This document shows positions 35,480 to 43,707 of a stretch of DNA of 64,000 bases, piece by piece. This stretch comes from Bradyrhizobium sp. 139 (GTDB taxonomy: Bacteria; Pseudomonadota; Alphaproteobacteria; Rhizobiales; Xanthobacteraceae), in contig NZ_JADPKS010000078.1 in assembly GCF_023074175.1 (NCBI RefSeq), positions 1 to 64,000 of the forward strand, read 5' to 3'. Below the pieces are notes generated by a model, which saw nothing but the letters and a program-made list of their open reading frames with translations, did no database searches and was not told the DNA's origin. The translations under genes were made by a program, and so were the position numbers. Within the stretch, counting starts at the first letter, position 1; every line of letters starts with the position of its first letter.

Positions 35480-37207
35480 ATGACCAGGAAGCAGTGGTTA
35501 CTGTCCGGCTTCGTCGCCTTCACGTGTATTGCCTCGACCGCCGCAATCGCCGGCCCGATCGAGAATTATTCTCCGGTCACCGCGCAGCGGTTGGAAAATC
35601 CGGAACCCAGCAACTGGATGCTCTATCGGCGGACCTATGACGGGCAGGGCTATAGCCCGCTCGACCAGATCAACACCTCGAACGTGAAGAGCCTTACGCC
35701 GGTCTGGACGTTTGCCACCGGCGTGGTCGAAGGCCACGAGGCGCCCCCGATCGTCAACAACGGCGTGATGTTCGTGGCGACCCCGATGGGGCAGGTGATC
35801 GCGCTGAACGCCAAGACCGGCGACGAATACTGGCGCTACAAGCGGCAGCTCCCCGACGATCTGTTCCAACTGCATCCGACCAGCCGCGGTGTCGGCCTCT
35901 GGGAGGATAGGCTCTATCTCGCCACCACCGACGACCATGTCGTGGCACTCGATGCCAAGACCGGCAAGGTGGTGTGGGACACCAAGGTGCAGGATTACAA
36001 GAAGGGTCAGTACATGACCCTGATGCCGCTGGTCGTCGACGGCAAGGTCATCGTCGGTGGTTCCGGCGGCGAGTTCGGGGTGCGCGGCTATGTTGCCGCC
36101 TATGACGCCAAAGACGGCAAGGAATTGTGGCGGACCTACACCATTCCGGGCGAGGGCGAGCCCGGCCACGATACCTGGCAAGGCGACGACTGGAAGAACG
36201 GCGGCGGCTCGGCCTGGATGACCGGCAACTACGACAAGGACACCAAGACGATCTATTGGGGCGTCGGCAACGCCGCGCCGTGGCCCGGTGAGATGCACCC
36301 CGGCGACAATCTCTACACCTCGTCGGTGCTCGCGCTCGATCCCAGCAACGGCAAGATCAAGACCTATCACCAGTACCACCAGAACGATTCCTGGGACTGG
36401 GACGAGGTCGAGGCGCCGATGTTGATCGACCTGCAACGCAATGGGCGCAACATCAAGAGCCTGGTCCATCCGGGCCGCGACGCGATCTTCTGGGTGCTCG
36501 AGCGCACGCCGACCAAGATCAACTATGTCGCCGGCTGGCCGTTCGTCTCCACCGATGTCTGGAAGGGCATCGATGCCGAGAGCGGTAAGCCGATCGTCGA
36601 TCCCGCGCACAAGCCGGTCGTCGGCAAGCGCGTCGAGTTCTGCCCGTCGCTGTGGGGCGGCAAGGACTGGCCGTCGGCGGCCTACAGCCAGAGGACCGGC
36701 CTCGTCTACGTGCCCGCCAACGAGAATTTCTGCGGCGGCTTCACCGGCGAGAAGCTCCCGCTCAAGCCCGGCGAGCTCTGGCTCGGTACCAAGCCGGAGG
36801 ACATCGGTCTGATCGCGAAGCCGGGCGCGGACCATTTTGGCGAGCTTCAGGCCTGGGATCCCACGACAGGAAAGAAGGTATGGCAGCACAACTTCCCGAA
36901 GTCGCAGTTGTTCGGCTCGGTGACGGCGACCGCAGGCGATCTCGTCTTCGTCGGCGGCACCAATGACCGCAACTTCCGCGCCTTCAATGCCAAGACCGGC
37001 GAACTGCTGTGGGAGCAGAAGACCAACTCGGGCATCATGGGCATGCCGTCGTCTTATGAGATCGACGGCACGCAATATATCGCGATCCAGTCCGGATGGG
37101 GCGTCGACGCGCAGCGCATCCAGGATGCGCTCGCGACCAACAATATCGGCGTCGAATCCAATGTGCCGCAAGGCGGCGTCATCTGGGTGTTCGCGCTGAA
37201 GAAATAA
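35480..37207 (+). CDS. PQQ-dependent alcohol dehydrogenase, lanthanide-type signature
   Basis: A 575-residue periplasmic eight-bladed propeller quinoprotein. The signal peptide ends AAIA. The catalytic Asp and the +2 Asp are in DSWDWDEVEAP (Asp306, Asp308); the second Asp marks lanthanide rather than calcium enzymes. Tryptophan docking repeats (DAKTGKVVWDT, DAKDGKELWRT, NAKTGELLWEQ) are intact. The vicinal Cys-Cys pair over PQQ, normal in this family, is missing: the equivalent stretch reads LHPTSRGVG. GGGG precedes the ATG. It is paired with a Rieske protein gene instead of a cytochrome gene. The substrate is probably an alcohol; it could be an aldehyde or another carbonyl precursor. Confidence 0.88.
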   Translation: MTRKQWLLSGFVAFTCIASTAAIAGPIENYSPVTAQRLENPEPSNWMLYRRTYDGQGYSPLDQINTSNVKSLTPVWTFATGVVEGHEAPPIVNNGVMFVATPMGQVIALNAKTGDEYWRYKRQLPDDLFQLHPTSRGVGLWEDRLYLATTDDHVVALDAKTGKVVWDTKVQDYKKGQYMTLMPLVVDGKVIVGGSGGEFGVRGYVAAYDAKDGKELWRTYTIPGEGEPGHDTWQGDDWKNGGGSAWMTGNYDKDTKTIYWGVGNAAPWPGEMHPGDNLYTSSVLALDPSNGKIKTYHQYHQNDSWDWDEVEAPMLIDLQRNGRNIKSLVHPGRDAIFWVLERTPTKINYVAGWPFVSTDVWKGIDAESGKPIVDPAHKPVVGKRVEFCPSLWGGKDWPSAAYSQRTGLVYVPANENFCGGFTGEKLPLKPGELWLGTKPEDIGLIAKPGADHFGELQAWDPTTGKKVWQHNFPKSQLFGSVTATAGDLVFVGGTNDRNFRAFNAKTGELLWEQKTNSGIMGMPSSYEIDGTQYIAIQSGWGVDAQRIQDALATNNIGVESNVPQGGVIWVFALKK

Positions 37208-37315
37208 GCTCCGTGGGCGGATCGAAAGAAGCGGAGCGGTGAGGGGGCAATGCGGCGGACGGTAACGTCCGCCGCATTTTGCCAAGTGATGCTGTCTTCC
37301 TTCTCCCCTTGTGGG

Positions 37316-37474
37316 CTAAGGCATGCACACATCTCAAAAATGGAATCTAATACAGGGACTTAGATGACCCCGGGTTTCGGAACCGCCCAAGGAGCGGTCG
37401 GTCAGTTATCATTGAAAAGACTCGCGCTTTCTATTGGTGCTGACCAACGACCGAAAGATGTGTGCATGCCTTAG
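37316..37474. mobile_element. 159-bp MITE-like element with perfect 19-bp terminal inverted repeats
   Basis: The left end CTAAGGCATGCACACATCT (37316-37334) is exactly complementary to the right end (37456-37474). Identical 11-bp direct repeats CCCCTTGTGGG flank it (37305-37315 and 37475-37485). The element has no ORF of note. It is inserted inside a CTCCCCTTGTGGGAGAAGG palindromic repeat. If the ends are read three bases further out, the inverted repeat is 22 bp and the target duplication is CTTGT. It is therefore a non-autonomous transposon relying on a transposase elsewhere. Confidence 0.8.
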
Positions 37475-37485
37475 CCCCTTGTGGG

Positions 37486-37621
37486 AGAAGGTGGCGCGAA
37501 GCGCCGGATGAGGGGTTTTATCCGCGGATAACAATGCGAGCCGTCATTGCGGAGATAGACCCCTCACCCAAGTGAGATCGTGGCAACCGGCGTCGCTGCC
37601 CTCTCCCACAAGGGGAGAGGG
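37486..37621. repeat. Rhizobial intergenic repeat with terminal hairpin
   Basis: The region continues the CTCCCCTTGTGGGAGAAGG repeat broken by the MITE and ends in a 9-bp hairpin (CCCTCTCCC-N5-GGGAGAGGG, 37599-37621). It lies between the convergent quinoprotein gene and the small exported protein gene, and may serve as a bidirectional transcription end. Confidence 0.55.
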
Positions 37622-37647
37622 CACATCGATGCGCAGACGCCAGGTCG

Positions 37648-37908
37648 CTACTTCCCCTCGCGCTCGACCTTGTCCTTCTCCTTCTGGTTCATCTCACGAA
37701 CCTTGGGATCCGGATTGCGCTGCCCGGTGGTCTGGGTGGTTGAGGCGGGCGGGGCGTTGGCGTTGGGAAGCGAGTTCTGGTCGGGCGTGGTCGGGCGCGT
37801 GGCCGTGGTCGGCGGGTTGCTGTTGCTCTGGGCGAACGCGCCAGCGGTGGTCGAAAGAAAGGCGCCCGACAGCAGCGAGACTGCGAGCGCCTTTGAGACG
37901 TTGGTCAT
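37648..37908 (-). CDS. Small exported Pro/Thr/Asn-rich protein
   Basis: An 86-residue protein with signal peptide MTNVSKALAVSLLSGAFLST ending near GAFAQ, a Pro/Thr/Asn-rich linker and a charged end (REMNQKEKDKVEREGK). No family is recognised. It is downstream of, and on the same strand as, the molybdenum hydroxylase? No: that operon ends at 37963 and runs toward this gene, so read-through is possible. Confidence 0.6.
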   Translation of the reverse strand: MTNVSKALAVSLLSGAFLSTTAGAFAQSNSNPPTTATRPTTPDQNSLPNANAPPASTTQTTGQRNPDPKVREMNQKEKDKVEREGK

Positions 37909-37962
37909 CGATCTGCTCCTGTCAGATCGATGGAAACGGCGCGAAGTCGTCTTGTGTTCCCC

Positions 37963-40275
37963 TTACGCCTCCAATTGCTTGCCGAGCGGAAGGCTGCGGA
38001 TGCGCTTTCCGGTGGCGGCGAAGATCGCGTTCATCAGCGCGGGCGCGAACGGCGGAACGCCGGGCTCGCCAACGCCGCTCGGCGGCGTGTCGGGTCCGGG
38101 CGGCACGATGTAGACATTGGTCACCACAGGAGATTCGTCCATCCTGAGGACCTGGAAGTCGTCAAAGTTCTTCTGCTCCACCTTGCCGTCCTTGAAGGTG
38201 ATCTCGCCGTATTTGGCGAGGCTCAGCCCCATGATCGCCGCGCCCTCGATCTGCGAGGCGATGCGCTCGGGATTGACATAGGTGCCGCAGTCGATCGCGG
38301 TGTCGACCCGCGGCACCGTCAGCTTGCCCTTCTCGTCGACAGCCACTTCGACGATGGTCGCGATGTAGCTGACGAAGCTGCGGTGCACGGCGATGCCGAG
38401 GCCGTGGCCCTTCGGCACCTGGCGGCCCCATTCGCCCTTCTCGGCGACCAGCTCGACCACCTTGCGCAAGCGCGCGGTGTCGATCGGATAGCTGTCGAAG
38501 GGCTCGCCGTAGTTCCACATGTCCTTCACCGCGGGCTTGACGATCCGCGGGCTGCCGATCAGCGCGAGCAGCGTCTCCTTCTGGTCACGCCCGGTCGCAT
38601 GCGCGATCTCGCCGACCATCGACTGCACCGCGAAGGCCCGCGGGATGTTGGAAACCGAACGGAACCAGCCGATGCGGGTGAACGCCGCGGCTTCCGGGTT
38701 CTCGCAGGAGATGTTGGTGATCTCGAACGGCATGTCGACGAGGCCCATGCCGAGTTCGAAGGGCGCCTCGTGCTTTGCACCGGCCGCGAAGGTCGAGGCG
38801 ATGCTCGGGGCCACGCTGCGGTGGCGCCAGGCGATCACCTTGCCGCTCTTGTCGAGCCCCGCCTCGATCCGTTCGACCGAGACGGTGTGCAGGAAGTCGT
38901 GGCGGACGTCGTCCTCACGGGTCCACTGCACCTTCACGGGCACGCCGAGCTCCTTCGACAGCAGTGCTGCTTCGAGCGCGAAGTCGCATTTCGACTTGCG
39001 GCCAAAGCCGCCACCGAGCAGCGTCACGTTGACGGTGACGTTGCCCTCGGGAATTCCGAGCGTCTTGGCGACGTCCTCGCGGGTGCCGCCGGGACTCTGC
39101 ACCGGCGCCCAGATCTCCGCCTTGTCCCCCTTGACGTCGGCGACCGCCACCGGCGGCTCCATGCTGACATGGGCAAGGTGCGGCAGATAATATTCGCCGA
39201 CGACCACCTTGTCGGCGCCCTTCAGGGCAGCGTCTGCGTCGCCCTCCTGGCGCACGACGAGGCCCGGCTTGCGCGAGGCTTCCTCGAGTTCCTTGCGATA
39301 GGCGACGGAGTCGTATTTGCCGTTGGCGCCGTCGTCCCAGGTCAGCTTCAGCGCGTCGCGGCCCTTGATCGCCGCGCCGGTGTTGCGCGCGATCACCGCG
39401 ACACCGCCGAGCGGCTGGAATTTCGACGGCCACGGCCAGCCGCGCACCTGCATCACCTTCTCGACGCCGGGGACCTTCAGCGCCGCGTCCGGATCGAACG
39501 AGACCAGCTTGCCGCCGGTCACCGGCGGGCGCGCGATCACCGCATACTTCATGCCTGGCAGGCGCACGTCGGCGCCGTAGCCCGCCTTGCCAGTGGTGAT
39601 GTCGTGGAGATCGACGATGCCGATCTGGCCCTTGCCCAGATAGCGGAAGTCCTTGGGGTCCTTCAGCTTGAGACCTTCGATGCTCGGCACCGATTCCTTG
39701 GCTGCGTCCGCGGCGAGTTCGCCGAAGCCGAGCTTGCGCCCGCTCGCGCTATGGACGACCTCGTGGTTGACGGCCTTGACCTCGGTCGCCGGCACGCCCC
39801 AGCGCTTTGCCGCAGCCTGCTCCAGCATGGTGCGGGCGGAAGCGCCGATCTGGCGCATCGGGATCAGATAATGCCGCGTGCTGCGCGAGCCGTCGGTGTC
39901 CTGGTTGCCGAACTTGACCTCGTCGCCATGCGCCTGCTCCACCTTCACCCTGGACCAGTCGGCTTCCATCTCCTCGGCCACGATCAGCGGCAGGCTTGTG
40001 CGCACGCCGGTGCCCATTTCGGCGCGGTGGGCGAGGATGGTGACGGTGCCGTCGGGCGCGACCGCGACGAAGACGCGCGGATCGACCACGACGCCGTGCG
40101 GCATCTTGCCGGCGCCGGTCTCGTAGGCGAAGGCCTGGCGCGACATCACGGGGGCGGCGAGCACGAAGCCGCCGGTGACGCCGAGCCCCTTCAGGATGCT
40201 GCGGCGCGAGACCTTCTCGACGCGAATGTTCTTCTCGAAGCCGCGAAGCTTGCCGGGGTTGTCGATGAAATTCAT
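37963..40275 (-). CDS. Molybdenum hydroxylase large subunit (isoquinoline oxidoreductase beta/aldehyde dehydrogenase type)
   Basis: A 770-residue Mo-cofactor subunit of the xanthine dehydrogenase family. A Tat signal SRRSILKGLGVTGGFVLAAP near the N-terminus indicates periplasmic export. Cofactor-binding landmarks include AHRAEMGTGVRTSLPLIVAEE, GGGFGRKSKCDFALEAALLS and GVGEPGVPPFAPALMNAIF; the last contains the catalytic Glu. The start at 40275 is 2 bp from the end of the Fe-S subunit gene. The family oxidises N-heterocycles or aldehydes; in this locus a periplasmic aldehyde, the product of the alcohol dehydrogenases, would fit (inference). Confidence 0.88.
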   Translation of the reverse strand: MNFIDNPGKLRGFEKNIRVEKVSRRSILKGLGVTGGFVLAAPVMSRQAFAYETGAGKMPHGVVVDPRVFVAVAPDGTVTILAHRAEMGTGVRTSLPLIVAEEMEADWSRVKVEQAHGDEVKFGNQDTDGSRSTRHYLIPMRQIGASARTMLEQAAAKRWGVPATEVKAVNHEVVHSASGRKLGFGELAADAAKESVPSIEGLKLKDPKDFRYLGKGQIGIVDLHDITTGKAGYGADVRLPGMKYAVIARPPVTGGKLVSFDPDAALKVPGVEKVMQVRGWPWPSKFQPLGGVAVIARNTGAAIKGRDALKLTWDDGANGKYDSVAYRKELEEASRKPGLVVRQEGDADAALKGADKVVVGEYYLPHLAHVSMEPPVAVADVKGDKAEIWAPVQSPGGTREDVAKTLGIPEGNVTVNVTLLGGGFGRKSKCDFALEAALLSKELGVPVKVQWTREDDVRHDFLHTVSVERIEAGLDKSGKVIAWRHRSVAPSIASTFAAGAKHEAPFELGMGLVDMPFEITNISCENPEAAAFTRIGWFRSVSNIPRAFAVQSMVGEIAHATGRDQKETLLALIGSPRIVKPAVKDMWNYGEPFDSYPIDTARLRKVVELVAEKGEWGRQVPKGHGLGIAVHRSFVSYIATIVEVAVDEKGKLTVPRVDTAIDCGTYVNPERIASQIEGAAIMGLSLAKYGEITFKDGKVEQKNFDDFQVLRMDESPVVTNVYIVPPGPDTPPSGVGEPGVPPFAPALMNAIFAATGKRIRSLPLGKQLEA

Positions 40276-40277
40276 GA

Positions 40278-40730
40278 TCACACTCCCGTCGATGCGAGAT
40301 GGACTGCGTTCTCGATGCGCTGGTAGCAGCCGCAGCGACAGATGTTGCCGGACATCGCCTCGCGGATCTGCTCGTGCGATGGCTTCGGGTTGTCCATCAA
40401 CAGCGCGGCGGCCTGCATGATCTGACCGGCCTGGCAGAAGCCGCATTGGGGAACGTTGACCTGGCGCCAGGCTTTCTGGACCGGATGATCGCCGTTCGGA
40501 TGCAGCCCCTCGATCGTCGTGACCTCGCGGCCGGCCACGTCGTTGATCGACGTGATGCAGGAGCGCACGGCCTCCTTGTCGATGATGACGGTGCAGGCGC
40601 CGCACAGCGCCTGGCCGCAGCCGAACTTGGTGCCGGTCAGTCCGGCCTCGTCACGCAGGAACCAAAGTAGCGGGAGATCCGGGTCGCCGTCCCAGCTCTG
40701 TTCCTGGCCGTTGATCTTCACCTTGATCAT
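40278..40730 (-). CDS. Molybdenum hydroxylase 2Fe-2S subunit
   Basis: A 150-residue partner with two [2Fe-2S] clusters. FGCGQALCGACTVIIDKEAV holds the plant-ferredoxin-type cluster, and PQCGFCQAGQ with CRCGCYQRIE holds the second. It has no signal peptide of its own and is presumably carried out with the Tat-tagged large subunit. The start at 40730 follows GAGGGA. No FAD subunit is present, as in isoquinoline-oxidoreductase-type enzymes, whose electrons go to cytochromes. Confidence 0.92.
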   Translation of the reverse strand: MIKVKINGQEQSWDGDPDLPLLWFLRDEAGLTGTKFGCGQALCGACTVIIDKEAVRSCITSINDVAGREVTTIEGLHPNGDHPVQKAWRQVNVPQCGFCQAGQIMQAAALLMDNPKPSHEQIREAMSGNICRCGCYQRIENAVHLASTGV

Positions 40731-41338
40731 GATCGTCCCTCGCTCTTCATAAGCTTGCTGATTTTGAAAGCGCCGACATCGGCCGGCGCAATGGTCGGTG
40801 CAGTGTCGCGTCCGCATCCTCGCCCCGCGCAGGCAGATCCCGGCAGAAGGCTGGAATACGGATCGCAATGTCCGGATGTGCTCGATACCTCCCGTTTTTG
40901 TTCTTAATTGATTGGACTTCGCGCGGCATCGTCACGACGCGATCCTAGCAGAGATCGCCTCAGCCCGGCGTTCACAGCCGGGTGTTCTTGACGGGAAAAG
41001 ATTGCAACGAAGGTTTGTCAAAAGCAGGGCGCATCATCATGCCCGGCGCCTGCGAAAACTGCACGACGAAGAAAGCTTCGTCCGGCAGAGACTGCGCGGA
41101 CGAAGCAGGATGCCTCAGTCGAGGGAGGGAGAAACGCAGAGCGCGGACTTCGAGAGGGAAGTGGGCGGCACTGCGCAGTCATTCAGAGACCAGGACTGAG
41201 GGAGCTCATGGCCCTCGCTTACGCGTCACGCGGAAGCGGCGGCATCGCCGCGATCGGTCGAGAGCCGGATCCGTCCGGCCGCTGGCGTGGTCGGGGCCAG
41301 CGGGCGGACGGGGCACGGCGAAGGTCTGGCGGCCTCGT
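40731..41338. other. 608-bp gap without a supported gene
   Basis: It contains the promoter side of the molybdenum hydroxylase operon and the 3' flank of gfa. Plus-strand frames here are short, basic and lack RBS or family motifs. One frame has a Cys-rich patch (MPGACENCTTKKA at ~41040) that I could not assign. Confidence 0.5.
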
Positions 41339-41902
41339 TCAGGCGGCCTTGGATTTCGCCACGTGGGTCGCGATCGCGTCCATCAGTGCCGGCGACAGGC
41401 AGTCATAGGGCTCCAGTCCAAGCTCCTTGAACCGAGACCGTATTTCGCCCATCTGCTCCGGCTTCACGCCTGACTCGATCACCGACGAGACGAAGGCGGC
41501 GAATTGCGGCGCTGCCGAGCCCGGCTCCTCGAATAGTTCGGCGTGGATGAAGTCGAGGCCGTAGAACGGATGGTTCTTGTTCTCGATGCGGCCGTACATG
41601 TGCGTGCCGCAAGCCTTGCAGGCGTGGCGCTGGATCACCGCGGAGGGATCGACGACCTGAAGCTTGTCGCCGTTCTCGAGTACAGTGACGTTCTGGCGTG
41701 GCACCACGGCCACGACCGAGAAAATCGCGCCCTGCGGTTTCCAGCACTTGGTGCAGCCGCAGGCGTGGTTGTGGGCGACGTCGCCCTTGATGCCGACCTT
41801 GACCTGGTGGTCCTTGCATTTGCAGGCCAGCGTGCCGCCGGCAAAGCTGCCGCTGCCTTGCTTGACGCCGTTATCGATCGAGGGATGGAGTGCAACAGTC
41901 AT
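41339..41902 (-). CDS. gfa: S-(hydroxymethyl)glutathione synthase (formaldehyde-activating)
   Basis: A 187-residue zinc protein that joins formaldehyde and glutathione. The Cys ligands of the Gfa fold are visible in LACKCKD, HACGCTKCWKPQGA and HACKACGTHMYG. The gene follows frmA by 32 bp in the xoxF-xoxG-frmA-gfa order, so the product feeds FrmA directly. The C-terminus DCLSPALMDAIATHVAK is typical of this alphaproteobacterial form. Confidence 0.93.
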   Translation of the reverse strand: MTVALHPSIDNGVKQGSGSFAGGTLACKCKDHQVKVGIKGDVAHNHACGCTKCWKPQGAIFSVVAVVPRQNVTVLENGDKLQVVDPSAVIQRHACKACGTHMYGRIENKNHPFYGLDFIHAELFEEPGSAAPQFAAFVSSVIESGVKPEQMGEIRSRFKELGLEPYDCLSPALMDAIATHVAKSKAA

Positions 41903-41934
41903 GGGTCGATCCTCCTTGGGGTGACGCTTTCGAG

Positions 41935-43044
41935 CTAGAACACGACGACTGAACGGATGGATTTGCCCTCGTGCATGAGGTCAAAACCCTTATTGATCTC
42001 CTCGAGCTTGAGTACGTGGGTGATCATCGGATCGATCTGGATCTTTCCGTTCATGTACCAGTCGACGATCTTGGGCACGTCGGTGCGGCCGCGTGCGCCG
42101 CCGAAGGCCGTGCCGCGCCAGTTGCGCCCGGTGACGAGCTGGAACGGGCGGGTGGCGATCTCCTTGCCGGATTCGGCAACGCCGATGATGATCGAGGTGC
42201 CCCAGCCGCGATGGCAGGCTTCCAGCGCCTGGCGCATCACGGTGGTGTTGCCGGTGCAATCGAAAGTGTAGTCGGCGCCACCGTCGGTCAGGTTGACCAG
42301 ATGCGCGACGATGTCGCCGGTGATCTTCTTGGGATTGACGAACTCGGTCATGCCGAACCGGCGACCCCAATCCTCCTTGGAGTCGTTGATGTCGACGCCG
42401 ATGATCTTGTCGGCGCCGGCCATCTTGGCGCCCTGGATCACGTTGAGGCCGATGCCGCCGAGGCCGAACACGACCACGTTGGAGCCCGGCGTGACCTTCG
42501 CGGTGTTGACGACGGCGCCAACGCCGGTGGTGACGCCGCAGCCAATGTAGCAGCTCTTGTCGAACGGCGCGTCCTCGCGGATCTTGGCGACCGCGATCTC
42601 CGGCAGCACGGTGAAGTTCGAGAAGGTCGAGCAGCCCATGTAATGGTAGACCGGCTTGCCCTTGTAGGAGAAGCGGCTGGTGCCGTCGGGCATCACGCCC
42701 TTGCCCTGCGTCGCGCGGATCGCGGTGCACAGATTGGTCTTCTGGCTCAGGCAGCTTTTGCACTGCCGGCATTCCGGCGTGTAGAGCGGGATGACGTGGT
42801 CGCCCGGCTTCACCGAGGTCACGCCCGGTCCGATCTCGCGGATGATGCCGGCGCCCTCATGGCCCAGGATCGACGGGAAGATTCCTTCGCTGTCGAAGCC
42901 GTCGAGCGTGTAGGCGTCGGTATGGCAGATGCCCGTGGCCTTGATCTCGACCAGGACTTCGCCGGCCTTCGGTCCTTCCAGATCGACTTCGACGATCTCG
43001 AGTGGTTTCTTGGCTTCGAAAGCAACGGCGGCACGTGTCTTCAT
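41935..43044 (-). CDS. frmA: S-(hydroxymethyl)glutathione dehydrogenase/class III alcohol dehydrogenase
   Basis: A 369-residue zinc-dependent, NAD-linked dehydrogenase. Catalytic zinc Cys in TGICHTDAYTL; structural zinc site PECRQCKSCLSQKTNLC; Rossmann GLGGIGLNVIQGAKMAGA; ends SIRSVVVF. It oxidises S-hydroxymethylglutathione to S-formylglutathione. The start at 43044 is chosen for GAGGAG. A dedicated S-formylglutathione hydrolase gene is not in the window. Rhizobial annotations often call this gene flhA or adhC. Confidence 0.95.
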   Translation of the reverse strand: MKTRAAVAFEAKKPLEIVEVDLEGPKAGEVLVEIKATGICHTDAYTLDGFDSEGIFPSILGHEGAGIIREIGPGVTSVKPGDHVIPLYTPECRQCKSCLSQKTNLCTAIRATQGKGVMPDGTSRFSYKGKPVYHYMGCSTFSNFTVLPEIAVAKIREDAPFDKSCYIGCGVTTGVGAVVNTAKVTPGSNVVVFGLGGIGLNVIQGAKMAGADKIIGVDINDSKEDWGRRFGMTEFVNPKKITGDIVAHLVNLTDGGADYTFDCTGNTTVMRQALEACHRGWGTSIIIGVAESGKEIATRPFQLVTGRNWRGTAFGGARGRTDVPKIVDWYMNGKIQIDPMITHVLKLEEINKGFDLMHEGKSIRSVVVF

Positions 43045-43104
43045 CGTAAACTCCTCAAATTCTCGCAGGACGCCAAGAGGTAGTGCCGGCAGCCCCCGCA
43101 ACGT

Positions 43105-43626
43105 TCATTTCTTGCCCATGCAGGCGTCTTCCGCCTTGGTGTAGGTTTCATTCTTCTCCTCCTTCTTGGAGGGGCGCTGCCGACCCCACGCTTCGTCGGA
43201 GCGGGCGCGCAGATAGACGTAGAGATCGTCCATGTAGCAGGCGACGTTGGGGTTGTCGCCGAAGGCGGGCATGACGTTCTCCTGGGCGGTCGAGATGTTC
43301 TTGCGACCGGAGGCGACGACGCTGAGGAAGTCGCCATAACTCATGGACTTGACCGAGTCCTTCAACGACGGTGCATAGGTGGATCCCATGCCGTCGGGGC
43401 CATGGCAGACGTGGCAGTCGGAGTGATAGCGGCGATATCCGGAATAGGTGAACCAGTCCACGGTGCCGTCGGCCGAAATCTTGTAGGTCGGGTTTCCTTC
43501 CTTATCGAGCCACTTTCCGTCGTCTTCCTTCTTGACGGCGGTCGGGTCGCCCGGACCGTCTGCAACAGCAATTCCTCCGGACGCAACGAAGATTATCGCA
43601 GCAACAACAGAGCAGATTTTATGCAA
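43105..43626 (-). CDS. xoxG: Methanol-oxidation-related c-type cytochrome
   Basis: A 173-residue exported cytochrome. The signal peptide ends GIAVA. One heme site CHVCH (71-75); the likely axial Met is Met119 in ENVMPAFGDN. Two further cysteines (Cys130 in VACYMDD and Cys169 near the end) place it in the four-cysteine methanol-metabolism cytochrome family. It lies 81 bp after xoxF and should be the electron acceptor of XoxF. Confidence 0.88.
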   Translation of the reverse strand: MHKICSVVAAIIFVASGGIAVADGPGDPTAVKKEDDGKWLDKEGNPTYKISADGTVDWFTYSGYRRYHSDCHVCHGPDGMGSTYAPSLKDSVKSMSYGDFLSVVASGRKNISTAQENVMPAFGDNPNVACYMDDLYVYLRARSDEAWGRQRPSKKEEKNETYTKAEDACMGKK

Positions 43627-43707
43627 GAGATTATCCTCGAAGGCGTTCGGTTTAGACGAGCCGGCGCGTGGAGTTGATCCACGCGCCGGAGCGACACGGA
43701 GGTGAGG

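Noticed and set aside
35498..37285. 595-codon minus-strand open frame
   Set aside because: Shadow of the quinoprotein gene on the plus strand.
37930..40326. 798-codon plus-strand open frame
   Set aside because: Antisense to the molybdenum hydroxylase large subunit, whose motifs and Tat signal are clear. The plus-strand product is His/Arg/Asp-rich without any family pattern.
40982..41473. Plus-strand frame with a Cys-rich patch before gfa
   Set aside because: It runs antisense into gfa, is very basic, and has no RBS or recognisable domain.
43105..43626. Cytochrome as a two-heme protein because of four cysteines
   Set aside because: Only one C-x-x-C-H motif exists; the other two cysteines are isolated and more likely form a disulfide.
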